A DNA stretch of 64,000 nucleotides, taken from Sphingopyxis sp. Root154. GTDB taxonomy: Bacteria; Pseudomonadota; Alphaproteobacteria; Sphingomonadales; Sphingomonadaceae. The stretch is from positions 226,618-290,617 of the forward strand of contig NZ_LMGI01000003.1 in NCBI RefSeq assembly GCF_001427105.1, written 5' to 3'. The translations under genes and the position numbers were made by a program. The notes under the pieces were generated by a model that saw nothing but the letters and a program-made list of their open reading frames with translations, was not told the origin of the DNA and did no database searches. The first letter of the stretch is position 1, and each line of letters starts with the position of its first letter. This document shows positions 18,155-27,180 of this stretch, in pieces.

Positions 18155-18194
18155 ATGTCATCCAAATGACGTGCATCTGTCACGTAAGCGTCAT
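18155..18194 (+). promoter_or_regulatory. Pho box upstream of OprP-like porin
   Basis: CTGTCAC (18177-18183), GTAA, GCGTCAT (18188-18194) is the PhoB layout: two seven-base direct repeats with a four-base spacer. A further ATGTCAT lies at 18155-18161, exactly 22 bases (two 11-base periods) upstream of CTGTCAC. The porin ATG is 43 bases downstream. PhoB itself is encoded nearby at 21044-21742. Confidence 0.75.
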
Positions 18195-18236
18195 AGCAGC
18201 GCCGTCAGATTGTCACCTTTCGCAACGGAGCAACCC

Positions 18237-19601
18237 ATGCGCCACGCTATCACCGCCGCCTTGCTGGCAACGTCGATGTTCAGTTTGCCGACCGCCGCCC
18301 ACGCTCAGGCGATGACGGCCGAGGAGGCGGCGCAGCTGCGTGCCGAAATCGCGGCGCTGAAGGCGCAGGTCCAGACGCTCGAAACGCGGCTCGACACCGC
18401 GACCGCGCAGCCGGCACCCGCACCGGCACCGGTGGCGACGCCCGCGCCGCCTTCGGTGACCGCGAAACCCGCGACCGAGATCAGCTGGAAAGGCGCGCCC
18501 GAGATCAAGACCGCCGACGGCTGGAGCTTCAAGCCGCGCGGCCGCATCCAGCTCGACGTCGCGAGCATCGACGCGCCGGCGGGTGTCACGGGCATCCGCG
18601 GCGGTACCGCGACCGAATTCCGCCGTGTCTATCTGGGCGTCGACGGCAAGATCCCGGGCGGCTTTTCGTACCGCGTCGAGGCCGACATCGCGAACAGCAG
18701 CGTCGAGCTGACCGATGTCTATCTGGCCTATGGCACCGGGCCGCTGTCGGTTACCGCGGGCCAGATCAAGCCCTTCTGGTCGCTCGACGACATGACGAGC
18801 GACCTGTTTACCAGCTTCACCGAGCGCGCGGCCTTTACGCAGGCGTTCGGTTTCGAGCGCCGTGTCGGCCTGTCGGCGCAATATAAGGGCAAGGCTGTAC
18901 TGTTGCAGGGCGGTGTGTTCGGCGACAATACTGCCGACCTCACTGACAGCAACCACAGCCTTAGCGTCGACGGCCGCGTCGTGTTCATGCCAAAGCTTGG
19001 CAAGGCCCAGCTTCACCTTGCCGCCTCGGGCCATTACCGCGACCCCAACGACCCCGCGGCGACGAACCGCTATCGCGCGCGTCCTTTCGTGCATACGACC
19101 GACGTGCGGCTGGTCGACTCGGGGCTGATCGACATATCGAGCGAGCGTGGTCTCGGCCTTGAGGGCGCGGTGATCGCCGGACCGTTCCACGCCGCGGGCG
19201 AAGCTTATTGGCAGACAGTCAAGCGCAGCACCGCCGCCGCCGACCCGACCTTCTTCGGCGGCTATGCCGAGGTCGGCATGGTGCTGACCGGCGGCGACGT
19301 GCGCGGGTATAAGGATGGCGCGTTCGATCGCCTCAAGCCGTCGAAGCCGATCAACGCCGGAGGGATCGGCGCGATCGAGGTCAACGCGCGCTACGACTAT
19401 CTCGATCTCAATGACGCGGGCATCGTCGGCGGGCAGCAGAAGACCGCGCTGATCGGGCTCGTGTGGTCGCCGATCGATTATATCCGCATCACCGCCAACT
19501 ACGGCAAGGTGTGGCTTGACGACGCGCGCGTCGCGACCGCGACGGGCGACCGCAGCTATACGGCCGACACGTTCGGGCTGCGCACGCAGGTCGATTTCTG
19601 A
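18237..19601 (+). CDS. OprO/OprP-family phosphate-selective porin
   Basis: 454 residues. Signal peptide RHAITAALLATSMFSLPTAAHAQA, then a coiled-coil (EEAAQLRAEIAALKAQVQTLETRLD) that would mediate trimer contacts, a Pro/Ala linker, and a beta-barrel beginning FKPRGRIQLDVASID. FRRVYLGVDGKIPGGFSYRVEADIAN and VTAGQIKPFWSLDDMTSDLFTSFTERAAF are typical of Porin_O_P. The barrel ends with the aromatic C-terminal Phe (LRTQVDF) recognised by BamA. Start ATG 18237 follows GGAG. The upstream Pho box and nearby pst genes indicate phosphate-starvation induction. Confidence 0.9.
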   Translation: MRHAITAALLATSMFSLPTAAHAQAMTAEEAAQLRAEIAALKAQVQTLETRLDTATAQPAPAPAPVATPAPPSVTAKPATEISWKGAPEIKTADGWSFKPRGRIQLDVASIDAPAGVTGIRGGTATEFRRVYLGVDGKIPGGFSYRVEADIANSSVELTDVYLAYGTGPLSVTAGQIKPFWSLDDMTSDLFTSFTERAAFTQAFGFERRVGLSAQYKGKAVLLQGGVFGDNTADLTDSNHSLSVDGRVVFMPKLGKAQLHLAASGHYRDPNDPAATNRYRARPFVHTTDVRLVDSGLIDISSERGLGLEGAVIAGPFHAAGEAYWQTVKRSTAAADPTFFGGYAEVGMVLTGGDVRGYKDGAFDRLKPSKPINAGGIGAIEVNARYDYLDLNDAGIVGGQQKTALIGLVWSPIDYIRITANYGKVWLDDARVATATGDRSYTADTFGLRTQVDF

Positions 19602-19678
19602 TCCGGGTGTCCGCTTTGGATCGGTTAGCGGAGTTTCCGGGTCTCCCTGAACTTCCTCTCCATTCGCGGGAGGGGAAA

Positions 19679-20749
19679 TCACACCGCGGCGATGTGCGCC
19701 TCGTCGTTCGCGGCGACCCGCCGCGCGATCTGCGCCGTGTGGGTCAGCGACACGCGCGTCCCCGGAGCTACGTTCTCAACTGCGACCTCCGCCCCCAATT
19801 GCTTGGCGAGCGCCTGGACGATGCGCGTGCCCAGCCCGGCGCGCGAGCGTTCGGCGTCTTCCGCCATGCCGACCCCGTCGTCGGACACCGACAGCGTCCA
19901 GTCGTTGCCTTGTGCGACATAGCCGACGACGACATGGCCGTGACGGCCGCCCGGAAAGGCGTGCTTGAGCGCGTTGATCACCAGTTCGGTGACGACCAAA
20001 CCCATGCTGACCGACACATCGCCGCCGATTGACACCGGATCGACGTGGGTGGTCAGCGTCAATTGCTCGCGGTCATAGATCATCGACGCCCCGATGCTGG
20101 CGCATAGTTGCGCCAGATAGGGTTCGAGCTCGACCGCGCCGCCCCCGGATTCGGCGAGGTGGCGTTGCAGCGTCGCAATCGACATCACGCGTTGATGCGC
20201 GTCGCTCAAATGGCCGCGCGCCTCGCTCGATTGCACTTTGCGCGCGCTCTGCATCAAGATGCTCGCGATGATCTGCAGGCTGTTGGCGACGCGGTGCTGC
20301 ATCTCGTGCAGCAGTGCGGCATTGTCTTGGACCAAAGATTTCTGCCGCTTCTCGCTCGCGCGTGCGTCGGTCACGTCGATCACCGTGACGAGCATCCGCG
20401 TGTGGTGGATGTCGCCATAGTCGAGCCGCTGCGCCTTGATCACGACACAACGCTCCGCGCCGGCGCTGGTCTCGATCTCCATCTCATACGCCTCGACCTC
20501 CGCGGCACCCGACAGCGTCGCGTCGATCAGCGAGTGCAGCCGCGGCAAATCCCAATGATGATAGTCGAGGTCATAGATCGTCTGGCCGGTGACGGTATGG
20601 GGGTCGATGCCGAAGGCGGCGCAGAAGTTGTCGCTCGCCGCGACGATCGCCAGCTTTTCGTCGAGCAGCAGCAGCGGCGCGTCGGACGCGAGCACGACCG
20701 CGAGCCCCAGCGTGCGGCCCAGGTTGATAGAGGGTATATCGGCAGCCAT
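19679..20749 (-). CDS. PAS-containing sensor histidine kinase (HisKA_2/HWE type)
   Basis: 356 residues, no membrane segments. An N-terminal PAS domain (about 20-130: APLLLLDEKLAIVAASDNFCAAFGIDPHTVTGQTIYDLD) is followed by the HisKA_2 dimerisation helix LLHEMQHRVANSLQIIASIL with predicted phospho-His152. The HATPase domain has VVTELVINALKHAFPGGRHG (N-box), SVSDDGVGM (G1) and GLGTRIVQALAKQLGAEV. Such soluble kinases often feed the general stress response (PhyR) or light sensing. No Cys of a LOV photosensor (NCRFLQ) is visible. No partner regulator is adjacent; it is not a PhoR homologue. Confidence 0.87.
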   Translation of the reverse strand: MAADIPSINLGRTLGLAVVLASDAPLLLLDEKLAIVAASDNFCAAFGIDPHTVTGQTIYDLDYHHWDLPRLHSLIDATLSGAAEVEAYEMEIETSAGAERCVVIKAQRLDYGDIHHTRMLVTVIDVTDARASEKRQKSLVQDNAALLHEMQHRVANSLQIIASILMQSARKVQSSEARGHLSDAHQRVMSIATLQRHLAESGGGAVELEPYLAQLCASIGASMIYDREQLTLTTHVDPVSIGGDVSVSMGLVVTELVINALKHAFPGGRHGHVVVGYVAQGNDWTLSVSDDGVGMAEDAERSRAGLGTRIVQALAKQLGAEVAVENVAPGTRVSLTHTAQIARRVAANDEAHIAAV

Positions 20750-20921
20750 GCGGCGCGCCTTCCCGGTCGCCCGGACCGCAGGACGCGGCCTTGTCGGCAA
20801 CCAAATCGGGGGCAAGCTCCATCGGCGTCGCCGACCATTGTCCCGAAAGGAGGCTATAGCATGCGGCGAGGTCGGACGCGCAAGAAATCGGCGCGCCGCG
20901 CTATTCTTCGCAAGCGGGTGG

Positions 20922-21032
20922 GTGACCGTGGCCGCATCGGTCGAAGCATCGCTGCGCTTGCTCTGGATCGCACTCGGCCTTTTCGCCGGTACGATCGTTG
21001 CGATCGTCGTCGCCCTGAGCCTGCTCGGTTAA
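20922..21032 (+). CDS. possible small membrane protein (36 aa)
   Basis: GTG-initiated frame of 37 codons encoding a hydrophobic peptide with one span (LLWIALGLFAGTIVAIVVALSLL). A near-perfect ribosome-binding site (AAAGGAGG, about 20846-20853) stands seven bases before an ATG at 20861, but that ATG is in another frame whose product is basic and then runs on antisense to phoB. Either the true product starts at 20861 and a one-base change disrupts it, or the hydrophobic frame starts internally. Weakly supported. Confidence 0.3.
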   Translation: MTVAASVEASLRLLWIALGLFAGTIVAIVVALSLLG

Positions 21033-21043
21033 GCGAGTTTGGG

Positions 21044-21742
21044 TCAGACGCTCTTGCCCGAATCGAGCGCATAACCCGCCGAACGCACGGTACGGATGAT
21101 GTCGCTGGTGCCGGGCAGGTTGATCGCCTTGCGCAAACGCCGGATATGGACGTCGACGGTACGCAGTTCGATGTCGCTGTCCTGCCCCCAGACGCTGTCG
21201 AGCAATTGCCCGCGCGAGAAGACACGGCCCGGATGCTCCATGAAGTGGCGGAGCAGGCGGAATTCTGTCGGCCCCATCGCGACGATCTGGCTGTTGCGCA
21301 CAACCTTGTGCGCGACCGAGTCGAGCTCGATGTCGGCATAGGTCAGCATTTCGCCGGCAAGCGCGGGGCGCAGCCGGCGGAGCACCGCCGATACGCGCGC
21401 GACGAGTTCGCGGGGGCTGAACGGCTTGGTGACATAGTCGTCGGCGCCGGTTTCGAGGCCGCGGATGCGATCCTCTTCCTCGCCGCGTGCGGTCAGCATG
21501 ATGATCGGGACGTTGGCCGACTTGGGGTTGCGGCGCAGGCGCCGGCAGACCTCGATGCCGGGCAGGCTTTCGATCATCCAGTCGAGCAGGACGATGTCGG
21601 GCACGCGTTCCTCGACGAGGACGAGCGCCTGCTCGCCATCGGGGGTCTGGCGGACCGAAAAACCTTCGCGGGCGAAATGCCAGACGATGAGTTCGGCGAT
21701 CGCCTCGTCATCCTCGATCAGCAACAGATCGGGCTGCGGCAT
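21044..21742 (-). CDS. phoB: phosphate regulon response regulator PhoB
   Basis: 232 residues. Receiver domain with acidic pocket IEDDEA, phosphoacceptor Asp54 in IVLLDWM, Thr in IIMLTARGEEEDRIRGLETGADDYVTKPFSPREL with the conserved Lys. The C-terminal OmpR/PhoB winged helix has MGPTEFRLLRHFMEHPGRVFSRGQLLDSVWG and ELRTVDVHIRRLRKAI for DNA recognition. The DWM after the Asp is typical of PhoB. Its ATG shares a base with the phoU stop (TGATG), placing it last in pstSCAB-phoU-phoB. It should bind the Pho boxes at 18177 and 27121. Confidence 0.95.
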   Translation of the reverse strand: MPQPDLLLIEDDEAIAELIVWHFAREGFSVRQTPDGEQALVLVEERVPDIVLLDWMIESLPGIEVCRRLRRNPKSANVPIIMLTARGEEEDRIRGLETGADDYVTKPFSPRELVARVSAVLRRLRPALAGEMLTYADIELDSVAHKVVRNSQIVAMGPTEFRLLRHFMEHPGRVFSRGQLLDSVWGQDSDIELRTVDVHIRRLRKAINLPGTSDIIRTVRSAGYALDSGKSV

Positions 21743-22464
21743 CAGCCTTGCTCCTGCTCCGCGGCGCCATCTTCAGGCTGCTCGCCGCGCTCGCGTTCCT
21801 CCATATGTTCGCCGGTGACGACATAATAGACCATCTCGGCGATGTTCGTCGCATGGTCGCCCATGCGCTCGAGGTTCTTGGCGACGAACAGAAGGTGCGC
21901 GCTCTCCGAGATATATTTCGGATTTTCCATCATGAAGGTGACGAGCGTGCGGAAGATGCTGTTGTAGAAATCATCGACATTCTTGTCGCGAACGGTGACG
22001 CGTACCGCGAGTTCGGCGTCGCGCGCCGCGAAGCTGTCGAGCGCGTCGTGGACCAGCTCGACGACGATGTTCGACATCGAAATGAGGAGGGGGATCGCCT
22101 CGATCGAGCGCGTCTGGTCCATCAGCGCGACGCGTTTGGCGATATTCTTCGCATAGTCGCCGATGCGTTCGACCACCGAGACGATCTTCAATGCCGCGAT
22201 CATTTCGCGGAGGTCGTCGGCCATCGGCGCGCGGAGCGCGATAGTCTGGACCGCGAGCTGTTCGACTTCGCTTTCGAGCGCGTCGATCTTCTTGTCGTCG
22301 CGCACGACCTGCGCGGCGAGTTCGAGGTCGCCCATGTTGAGCGCGGTCATCGCCTGCAGCAGGGCCTGTTCGGCGCGGCCGCCCATTTCGCTGATCAGGC
22401 CGCGCAGGCGGTTCAGATCCTCGTCGAAGGCTTTGACCGTATGATCGTTCGTTAGTGCCATCAC
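21742..22464 (-). CDS. phoU: phosphate signalling protein PhoU
   Basis: 240 residues in two similar three-helix bundles. The repeated PhoU motifs are visible: DDKKIDALESEVEQLAVQTIALRAPMADDLREMIAALKIVSVVERIGDYAKNIAKR in the first half and RDKNVDDFYNSIFRTLVTFMMENPKYISESAHLLFVAKNLERMGDHATNIAEMVYYVVTGE in the second, with metal-binding ExxxD patterns (ERIGDYAKN, ERMGDHATN). It restrains PhoR/PhoB signalling and PstSCAB under phosphate sufficiency. The first residue may be the second Met (22461). A short acidic, Glu/Gln-rich tail extends beyond the family core. Confidence 0.95.
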   Translation of the reverse strand: MMALTNDHTVKAFDEDLNRLRGLISEMGGRAEQALLQAMTALNMGDLELAAQVVRDDKKIDALESEVEQLAVQTIALRAPMADDLREMIAALKIVSVVERIGDYAKNIAKRVALMDQTRSIEAIPLLISMSNIVVELVHDALDSFAARDAELAVRVTVRDKNVDDFYNSIFRTLVTFMMENPKYISESAHLLFVAKNLERMGDHATNIAEMVYYVVTGEHMEERERGEQPEDGAAEQEQG

Positions 22465-22485
22465 TCTTGTCCTTTTGGCTGCGGC

Positions 22486-23268
22486 TTAACCGTAGCGGCC
22501 AGTGATATAGTCCTTGGTGCGTTCCTGCTTCGGGTTGGTGAAGATGTCGGTGGTCTTCCCATATTCAACCAGCGTCCCGAGGTGGAAAAAGGCGGTGCGC
22601 TGCGACACGCGGGCCGCCTGCTGCATATTGTGCGTGACGATCACGATAGCATATTTGCCGCGCAGCTCGTGGATCAGCTCCTCGATCTTCGCGGTCGCGA
22701 TCGGGTCGAGCGCCGAGCAGGGCTCGTCCATCAGGATGACTTCGGGGTCGACCGCGATCGCGCGTGCGATGCACAGGCGCTGCTGCTGGCCGCCCGACAG
22801 CGCGGTGCCGCTTTCCTGAAGGCGGTCCTTGACCTCGTCCCACAGGCCGGCGCGCACCAGCGCGCGCTCGACGATGACGTCGAGGTCGGCCTTGTTCGGC
22901 GCGAGCCCGTGGATGCGCGGGCCATAGCCGACATTGTCATAGATCGACTTGGGGAAGGGGTTCGGCTTCTGGAACACCATGCCGACGCGCGCGCGCAGCT
23001 GCACGACGTCCATCGACGGCGCATAGATATCCTCGCCGTCGAGTTCGATCTGGCCCGTCACCCGCGCGCTGGCGACCGTGTCGTTCATCCGGTTCAGCGA
23101 ACGCAGGAAGGTCGACTTGCCGCAGCCCGACGGGCCGATAAAGGCGGTGACCAGGTCGGTGCCGACATCGATCGACACATCGTTGATCGCCTGTTTCTCG
23201 CCATAGAAGACGTTGACGCCGTGCGCCTTCATCTTGGGGTCGGTAATGGTCAGGTCGTCTTGGGTCAT
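22486..23268 (-). CDS. pstB: phosphate ABC transporter ATP-binding protein PstB
   Basis: 260 residues, standard PstB length. Walker [12 protein letters not shown] at about 44-53, the Q-loop in [27 protein letters not shown], signature [17 protein letters not shown], Walker [17 protein letters not shown], switch His in [14 protein letters not shown], and the PstB-typical tail [21 protein letters not shown]. Start chosen at ATG 23268, which lies three bases inside the pstA stop region; an in-frame GTG two codons upstream would give a GTGA overlap with pstA and is an alternative. Confidence 0.97.
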   Translation of the reverse strand: MTQDDLTITDPKMKAHGVNVFYGEKQAINDVSIDVGTDLVTAFIGPSGCGKSTFLRSLNRMNDTVASARVTGQIELDGEDIYAPSMDVVQLRARVGMVFQKPNPFPKSIYDNVGYGPRIHGLAPNKADLDVIVERALVRAGLWDEVKDRLQESGTALSGGQQQRLCIARAIAVDPEVILMDEPCSALDPIATAKIEELIHELRGKYAIVIVTHNMQQAARVSQRTAFFHLGTLVEYGKTTDIFTNPKQERTKDYITGRYG

Positions 23269-23270
23269 GA

Positions 23271-24527
23271 TCACCAGCGTTTTTCGAATTTGTTGCGAAG
23301 ATAGATCGCAAAGGCGTTCATCGACAGCAGCACGATAAGCAGCACGATGATCGCGGCGGAGGTTTTCTCGACAAAGCCCCGGTCGACTTCGTCCGACCAG
23401 AGGAAGATCTGCATCGGCAGCACGGTCGAGGGCGAGCAGATGCCGCCCGGAACGTCGCCGATAAAGGCGCGCATGCCGACGAGGAGCAGCGGCGCGGTCT
23501 CGCCTAGCGCGCGCGCCATGCCGATGATCGTGCCCGTCAGGATGCCGGGCAGCGCGAGCGGCAGGACATGGTGGAACACGACCTGCACCGGGCTTGCGCC
23601 CACGCCCAGCGCCGCATCGCGGATCGATGGCGGCACGGACTTGATCGCGTTGCGGCTGGCGATCACGATCACCGGCATCGTCATCAGCGCGAGCGTCAAG
23701 CCGCCGACGAGCGGGCTCGCCTGACACAGCCCGAACCAGTTGATGAACACCGCGAGCGCGAGCAGGCCAAAGATGATCGAGGGCACCGCGGCAAGATTGT
23801 TGATCGACACTTCGATCAGGTCGGTCCAGCGGTTCTTCGGCGCATATTCTTCCAGATACAGCGCCGCGAGCACGCCGGTCGGGAAGGCGATCAGGAAGGC
23901 GATGAAGATCGTCAGCACCGAACCCTTGAGCGCCCCCCAGATGCCCGCGACCGCGGGATCGGTGGCGTCGGCGTTCTTGAAGAAGGGCCAGTGGATGCCG
24001 GTCGACAGCTTGCCGTCCTTCTCCAGCGCGTCGACCTTCGCGCCGAGTGCGCCCTTGGCGCCTTCCTTGGCGGCGATGTCGACTTCGGACGAGGCGGGCA
24101 GTTCGAACACCGTCTTGCCGTTCAGCAATTCGGGATCGTCCTTGATCGCGCTGCGAACCTCTTTCCAGGCATTTTCGCTGATGAGCTTCGATCCGTCGGT
24201 CCCCAGCGCCTCGTCGGCGGCAAAGGCGACGATGTCGGACAGGCCTGCGTTCGCAATCACCTGATCGGCGTCGGCATCGCCGAGCCGCGCCATGTCGACC
24301 GTCAGCGGCATCGCCTTAAAATCGACCGGCACCGCGACATGCGTATACATGAAGCCGCGCGCGCCGTTGCCGACCATGACGAAGAGCAGGAAGGCGAGGA
24401 AAGCGCCCGAGAGCAGCACCGCGCCCAGCCCGAACAGCTTGAAGCGGCGTTCGGCGGCGTAGCGCTTCGCGATGCGGGTCTGCATCACGGCGCCTTTCCA
24501 GTCGGTGGGGGCGGTCTGCCTATTCAT
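23271..24527 (-). CDS. pstA: phosphate ABC transporter permease PstA
   Basis: 418 residues, longer than E. coli PstA (about 296). After TM1 ([21 protein letters not shown]), a roughly 150-residue periplasmic insertion ([18 protein letters not shown] to [21 protein letters not shown]) precedes the permease core, as in the DUF3333-containing PstA of many alphaproteobacteria. The core has [33 protein letters not shown] and the EAA loop [31 protein letters not shown] 24527 overlaps the pstC stop by eight bases; an in-frame GTG at 24536 is another candidate. It forms the inner-membrane channel with PstC. Confidence 0.94.
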   Translation of the reverse strand: MNRQTAPTDWKGAVMQTRIAKRYAAERRFKLFGLGAVLLSGAFLAFLLFVMVGNGARGFMYTHVAVPVDFKAMPLTVDMARLGDADADQVIANAGLSDIVAFAADEALGTDGSKLISENAWKEVRSAIKDDPELLNGKTVFELPASSEVDIAAKEGAKGALGAKVDALEKDGKLSTGIHWPFFKNADATDPAVAGIWGALKGSVLTIFIAFLIAFPTGVLAALYLEEYAPKNRWTDLIEVSINNLAAVPSIIFGLLALAVFINWFGLCQASPLVGGLTLALMTMPVIVIASRNAIKSVPPSIRDAALGVGASPVQVVFHHVLPLALPGILTGTIIGMARALGETAPLLLVGMRAFIGDVPGGICSPSTVLPMQIFLWSDEVDRGFVEKTSAAIIVLLIVLLSMNAFAIYLRNKFEKRW

Positions 24528-25896
24528 AAGCTTCACGATACTTTTTGACGATGCGCAGCGCGACGATGTTGAGCAGCAGCGTGACGATGAAGAGGACGAG
24601 GCCGAGCGCGAAGGCGGCGAGCGTTTTCGCGCTGTCGAACTCCTGGTCGCCGGTGAGCAATTTGACGATCTGCGCGGTCACCGTGGTGACGCTGGCAAAG
24701 GGGTTGGCGGTCATGTTGGCGGACAGGCCCGCGGCCATCACCACGATCATCGTCTCGCCGATCGCGCGGCTGACCGCGAGCAGGATGCCGCCCATCACGC
24801 CCGGAAGCGCGGCGGGGATCAGCACCTGGCGGATCGTCTCGTTCGGCGTCGCGCCGAGCGCGAGCGAGCCGTCGCGCATCGCCTGCGGCACCGCGTTGAT
24901 GCTGTCGTCGGCCATCGAGGAGACGAAGGGGATGATCATCACCCCCATCACGATACCCGCGGCGAGCGCGCTTTCGGTCGAGGCGTTGGGAATACCGAGC
25001 ATCACCGCGAATTCGCGCAAGGCGGGCGCGACGGTCAGCGCGGCGAAATAGCCGTAAACGACCGTCGGCACGCCCGCGAGGATTTCGAGGATCGGCTTCA
25101 CCCATTTGCGCACCACCGGCGCGGCATATTGGGTGAGGTAGACCGCGGTCATCATCCCGATCGGGATCGCGACGATCATCGCGATGATCGCGCCGATCAG
25201 GATCGTGCCCCAGAAGAGCGGGATGCCGCCGAAGGTATCGGGCTGCGGCGCCCCGCTCGTCGGCGCCCATTCGGTGCCGAACAAGAGTTCGGCGGGCGAG
25301 ACGAGGCGGAAGAAACGGATCGATTCAAAGAGCAGCGAGAGCACGATGCCGAAGGTCGTGAGGATCGCGACCAGCGACGCGAGCAGCAGCACCAGCATCA
25401 CGATCTTTTCGACCCGCGTCCGCGCCCGGAAATCGGGTTTGATCCGCGTGAAAGCGTACAGCCCGCCCGCGAGCGCCAGCGCGAGCATCGCGGCGATACC
25501 GATCCACGCATATTTGTGGGCGGCGTCGGCGTAGGGCTTCACCAGCGGTGCCGCGGCGGGCATCCGCACTTTGGCCTGATTGCCCAGCGCGACATTGCGC
25601 GCGTCGGACAGCACCGCGCCGCGCTCGAACCCGTACGCGGGCAGGCTCTGCGCCGCCTCGCTCGTCAGCACCTGGTTGGTGATCAGCGCGGGCGACACGC
25701 TCGCCCACACCGCAAGGAACAGCGCCGCGGGGGCGAACAGCCATAGCGCGACATACCAGCCATGATATTGCGGGCGCGAATGCAGCTTGGTGCCCGCGCG
25801 ACCCGCAAGCAGGTTCGACCGCGCACGGCCGGCCAGCCAGCCGATCAGCGCGAGACCCGCAATCAAAAGCAAAAGGGCGGCGGCGTTAAAGGTCAC
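24520..25896 (-). CDS. pstC: phosphate ABC transporter permease PstC
   Basis: About 458 residues, an extended PstC. An N-terminal span (NAAALLLLIAGLALIGWLAG), a second (WYVALWLFAPAALFLAVWASV) and a periplasmic insert precede the core with FFRLVSPAELLFGTEWAPTSG, IPIGMMTAVYLTQYA, LAGVPTVVYGYFAALTVAPALR and the EAA loop SLALGATPNETIRQVLIPAALPGVMGG. The start is uncertain: GTG 25896 is used because the hydrophobic N-terminus begins right after it; TTG codons at 25917 and 25920 are in frame, and none has a good ribosome-binding site. It lies 79 bases after the pstS stop. Confidence 0.93.
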   Translation of the reverse strand: MTFNAAALLLLIAGLALIGWLAGRARSNLLAGRAGTKLHSRPQYHGWYVALWLFAPAALFLAVWASVSPALITNQVLTSEAAQSLPAYGFERGAVLSDARNVALGNQAKVRMPAAAPLVKPYADAAHKYAWIGIAAMLALALAGGLYAFTRIKPDFRARTRVEKIVMLVLLLASLVAILTTFGIVLSLLFESIRFFRLVSPAELLFGTEWAPTSGAPQPDTFGGIPLFWGTILIGAIIAMIVAIPIGMMTAVYLTQYAAPVVRKWVKPILEILAGVPTVVYGYFAALTVAPALREFAVMLGIPNASTESALAAGIVMGVMIIPFVSSMADDSINAVPQAMRDGSLALGATPNETIRQVLIPAALPGVMGGILLAVSRAIGETMIVVMAAGLSANMTANPFASVTTVTAQIVKLLTGDQEFDSAKTLAAFALGLVLFIVTLLLNIVALRIVKKYREAYE

Positions 25897-25975
25897 GTCG
25901 CGATATCCATCCTGCAACAATCAAAAGACGGTGGCCGGACCGGGCAAACCCGCCCGGCCACCAGCGGGAGGAAAC

Positions 25976-27037
25976 TTACTTGAGCTCGGCGCCGTTCAGC
26001 GCGGTCATGCCCTTGCCGTTCGCCGCTGCCGTGTCGGCGATCGCCTTCGGCGACACGATCAGGCCCTTGGCGTTGAGGTAACCGCCTTCGCCCGCGCCTT
26101 TCAGGAACTCGGCGACATATTCGGCGAGCCCGGGGACGACGCCGACATGCGCCTTCTTCACATAGATGAAGAGCGGACGCGAACCGGGGTAGCTGCCGTC
26201 GGCGATCGCCGCGTAAGTCGGCGCGACGCCCTGAACCGGGACGGCCTTGATCTTGTCCTTGTTGGCATCGAGATAGCTGAAGCCGAAGATGCCGAGGCTG
26301 GTCGGGTTCTTGTCGAGCTTCGAGATGATGAGGTTATCATTCTCGCCCTGCTCGACATAATAAGGCGCGCCGCGCAGCGTGGTGCAGGTCGCCTCATGCT
26401 TGTCCTTGTCGCTGTCCTTCAGCGCCTTCATCTCTGCATTGGCGTCGCAGCCCTTGCCGAGGATCAGCTCCTTGAACGCATCATAGGTGCCGCTGGTCGA
26501 CGGCGGACCAAAGACCGAGATCGCGACCGCGGGAAGCGCGGGGTTCACGTCCTTCCACGTCTTCGCGGTGTTCGGCTTGCCATAAGGGTTGGCGGCCAGC
26601 GCCTTGTAAACATCTTCTTCCGACAGCTTGAAGCCGGGGCCGCGCGATGCTTCGCCCAATGCGATGCCGTCGATGCCGACCTGGATTTCGACGATGTCCT
26701 TCACGCCGTTCGCGGCGCAGGTGTCGAATTCCTTCTTCTTGATGCGGCGCGATGCGTTCGCGATGTCGGGGGTGTCGCCGCCGACGCCCGAGCAGAAACG
26801 CTCAAAGCCGCCGCCGGTGCCCGTGCTATCGATCTTGGGGGTCTTGTTGCCCGTCGCTTCGGCGAATTTCTCGCCGACCGCGGTGGCAAAGGGATAGACG
26901 GTCGATGAACCGACCGCGCTGATATAATCGCGCGCACCGCCGCCCGAAGACGCCTGATCCTGACACGCGGAAAGCGCCAGCGCGCACGTCGCGGCACCAG
27001 CGACGCCAAGCAACCGGGGAGCGAATTTCTGCAGCAT
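25976..27037 (-). CDS. pstS: phosphate-binding lipoprotein PstS
   Basis: 353 residues. Lipobox L-S-A-C with Cys25 after a hydrophobic signal (LLGVAGAATCALALSAC), so it is a lipid-anchored binding protein. The PstS fold is marked by ISAVGSSTVYPFATAVGEKFAEATG, IDSTGTGGGFERFCSGVGGDTPDIANASR (phosphate-coordinating Ser/Thr/Arg), GPPSTSGTYDAFKELIL, and YPGSRPLFIYVKKAH. First gene of the pst operon; a Pho box lies 84-101 bases before its ATG. No phoR is found upstream, where an AT-rich island begins instead. Confidence 0.95.
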   Translation of the reverse strand: MLQKFAPRLLGVAGAATCALALSACQDQASSGGGARDYISAVGSSTVYPFATAVGEKFAEATGNKTPKIDSTGTGGGFERFCSGVGGDTPDIANASRRIKKKEFDTCAANGVKDIVEIQVGIDGIALGEASRGPGFKLSEEDVYKALAANPYGKPNTAKTWKDVNPALPAVAISVFGPPSTSGTYDAFKELILGKGCDANAEMKALKDSDKDKHEATCTTLRGAPYYVEQGENDNLIISKLDKNPTSLGIFGFSYLDANKDKIKAVPVQGVAPTYAAIADGSYPGSRPLFIYVKKAHVGVVPGLAEYVAEFLKGAGEGGYLNAKGLIVSPKAIADTAAANGKGMTALNGAELK

Positions 27038-27120
27038 GGGGTAATCCTGTTGAGGGGGTCGTTACCGATCCAAGCCACCACCCCCGCGGCGACTCGCTGA
27101 GGGCCATTTGGGGGAGTTGT

Positions 27121-27138
27121 GTGACGTGTATGTGACAG
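27121..27138 (-). promoter_or_regulatory. Pho box for pstS
   Basis: On the minus strand: CTGTCAC, ATAC, ACGTCAC, two seven-base repeats with a four-base spacer, ending 84 bases before the pstS ATG. This is the expected PhoB site replacing the -35 element of the pst promoter. Confidence 0.8.
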
Positions 27139-27141
27139 GGA

Positions 27142-27159
27142 ATGTCATATATGTGTCAT
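27142..27159 (+). promoter_or_regulatory. oppositely oriented Pho box
   Basis: On the plus strand: ATGTCAT, ATAT, GTGTCAT, again seven-four-seven. It lies three bases from the pstS Pho box but points away from pstS, towards the 3' end of the minus-strand island genes. No plus-strand gene begins behind it until 28731. Confidence 0.55.
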
Positions 27160-27180
27160 GGAAGGCGTTTCCTGTCTCAG

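Noticed and set aside
24472..25746. Long plus-strand frame opposite pstC
   Set aside because: Rich in Arg, Asp and His with no domain sense, a classical complement-strand shadow; pstC is unambiguous.
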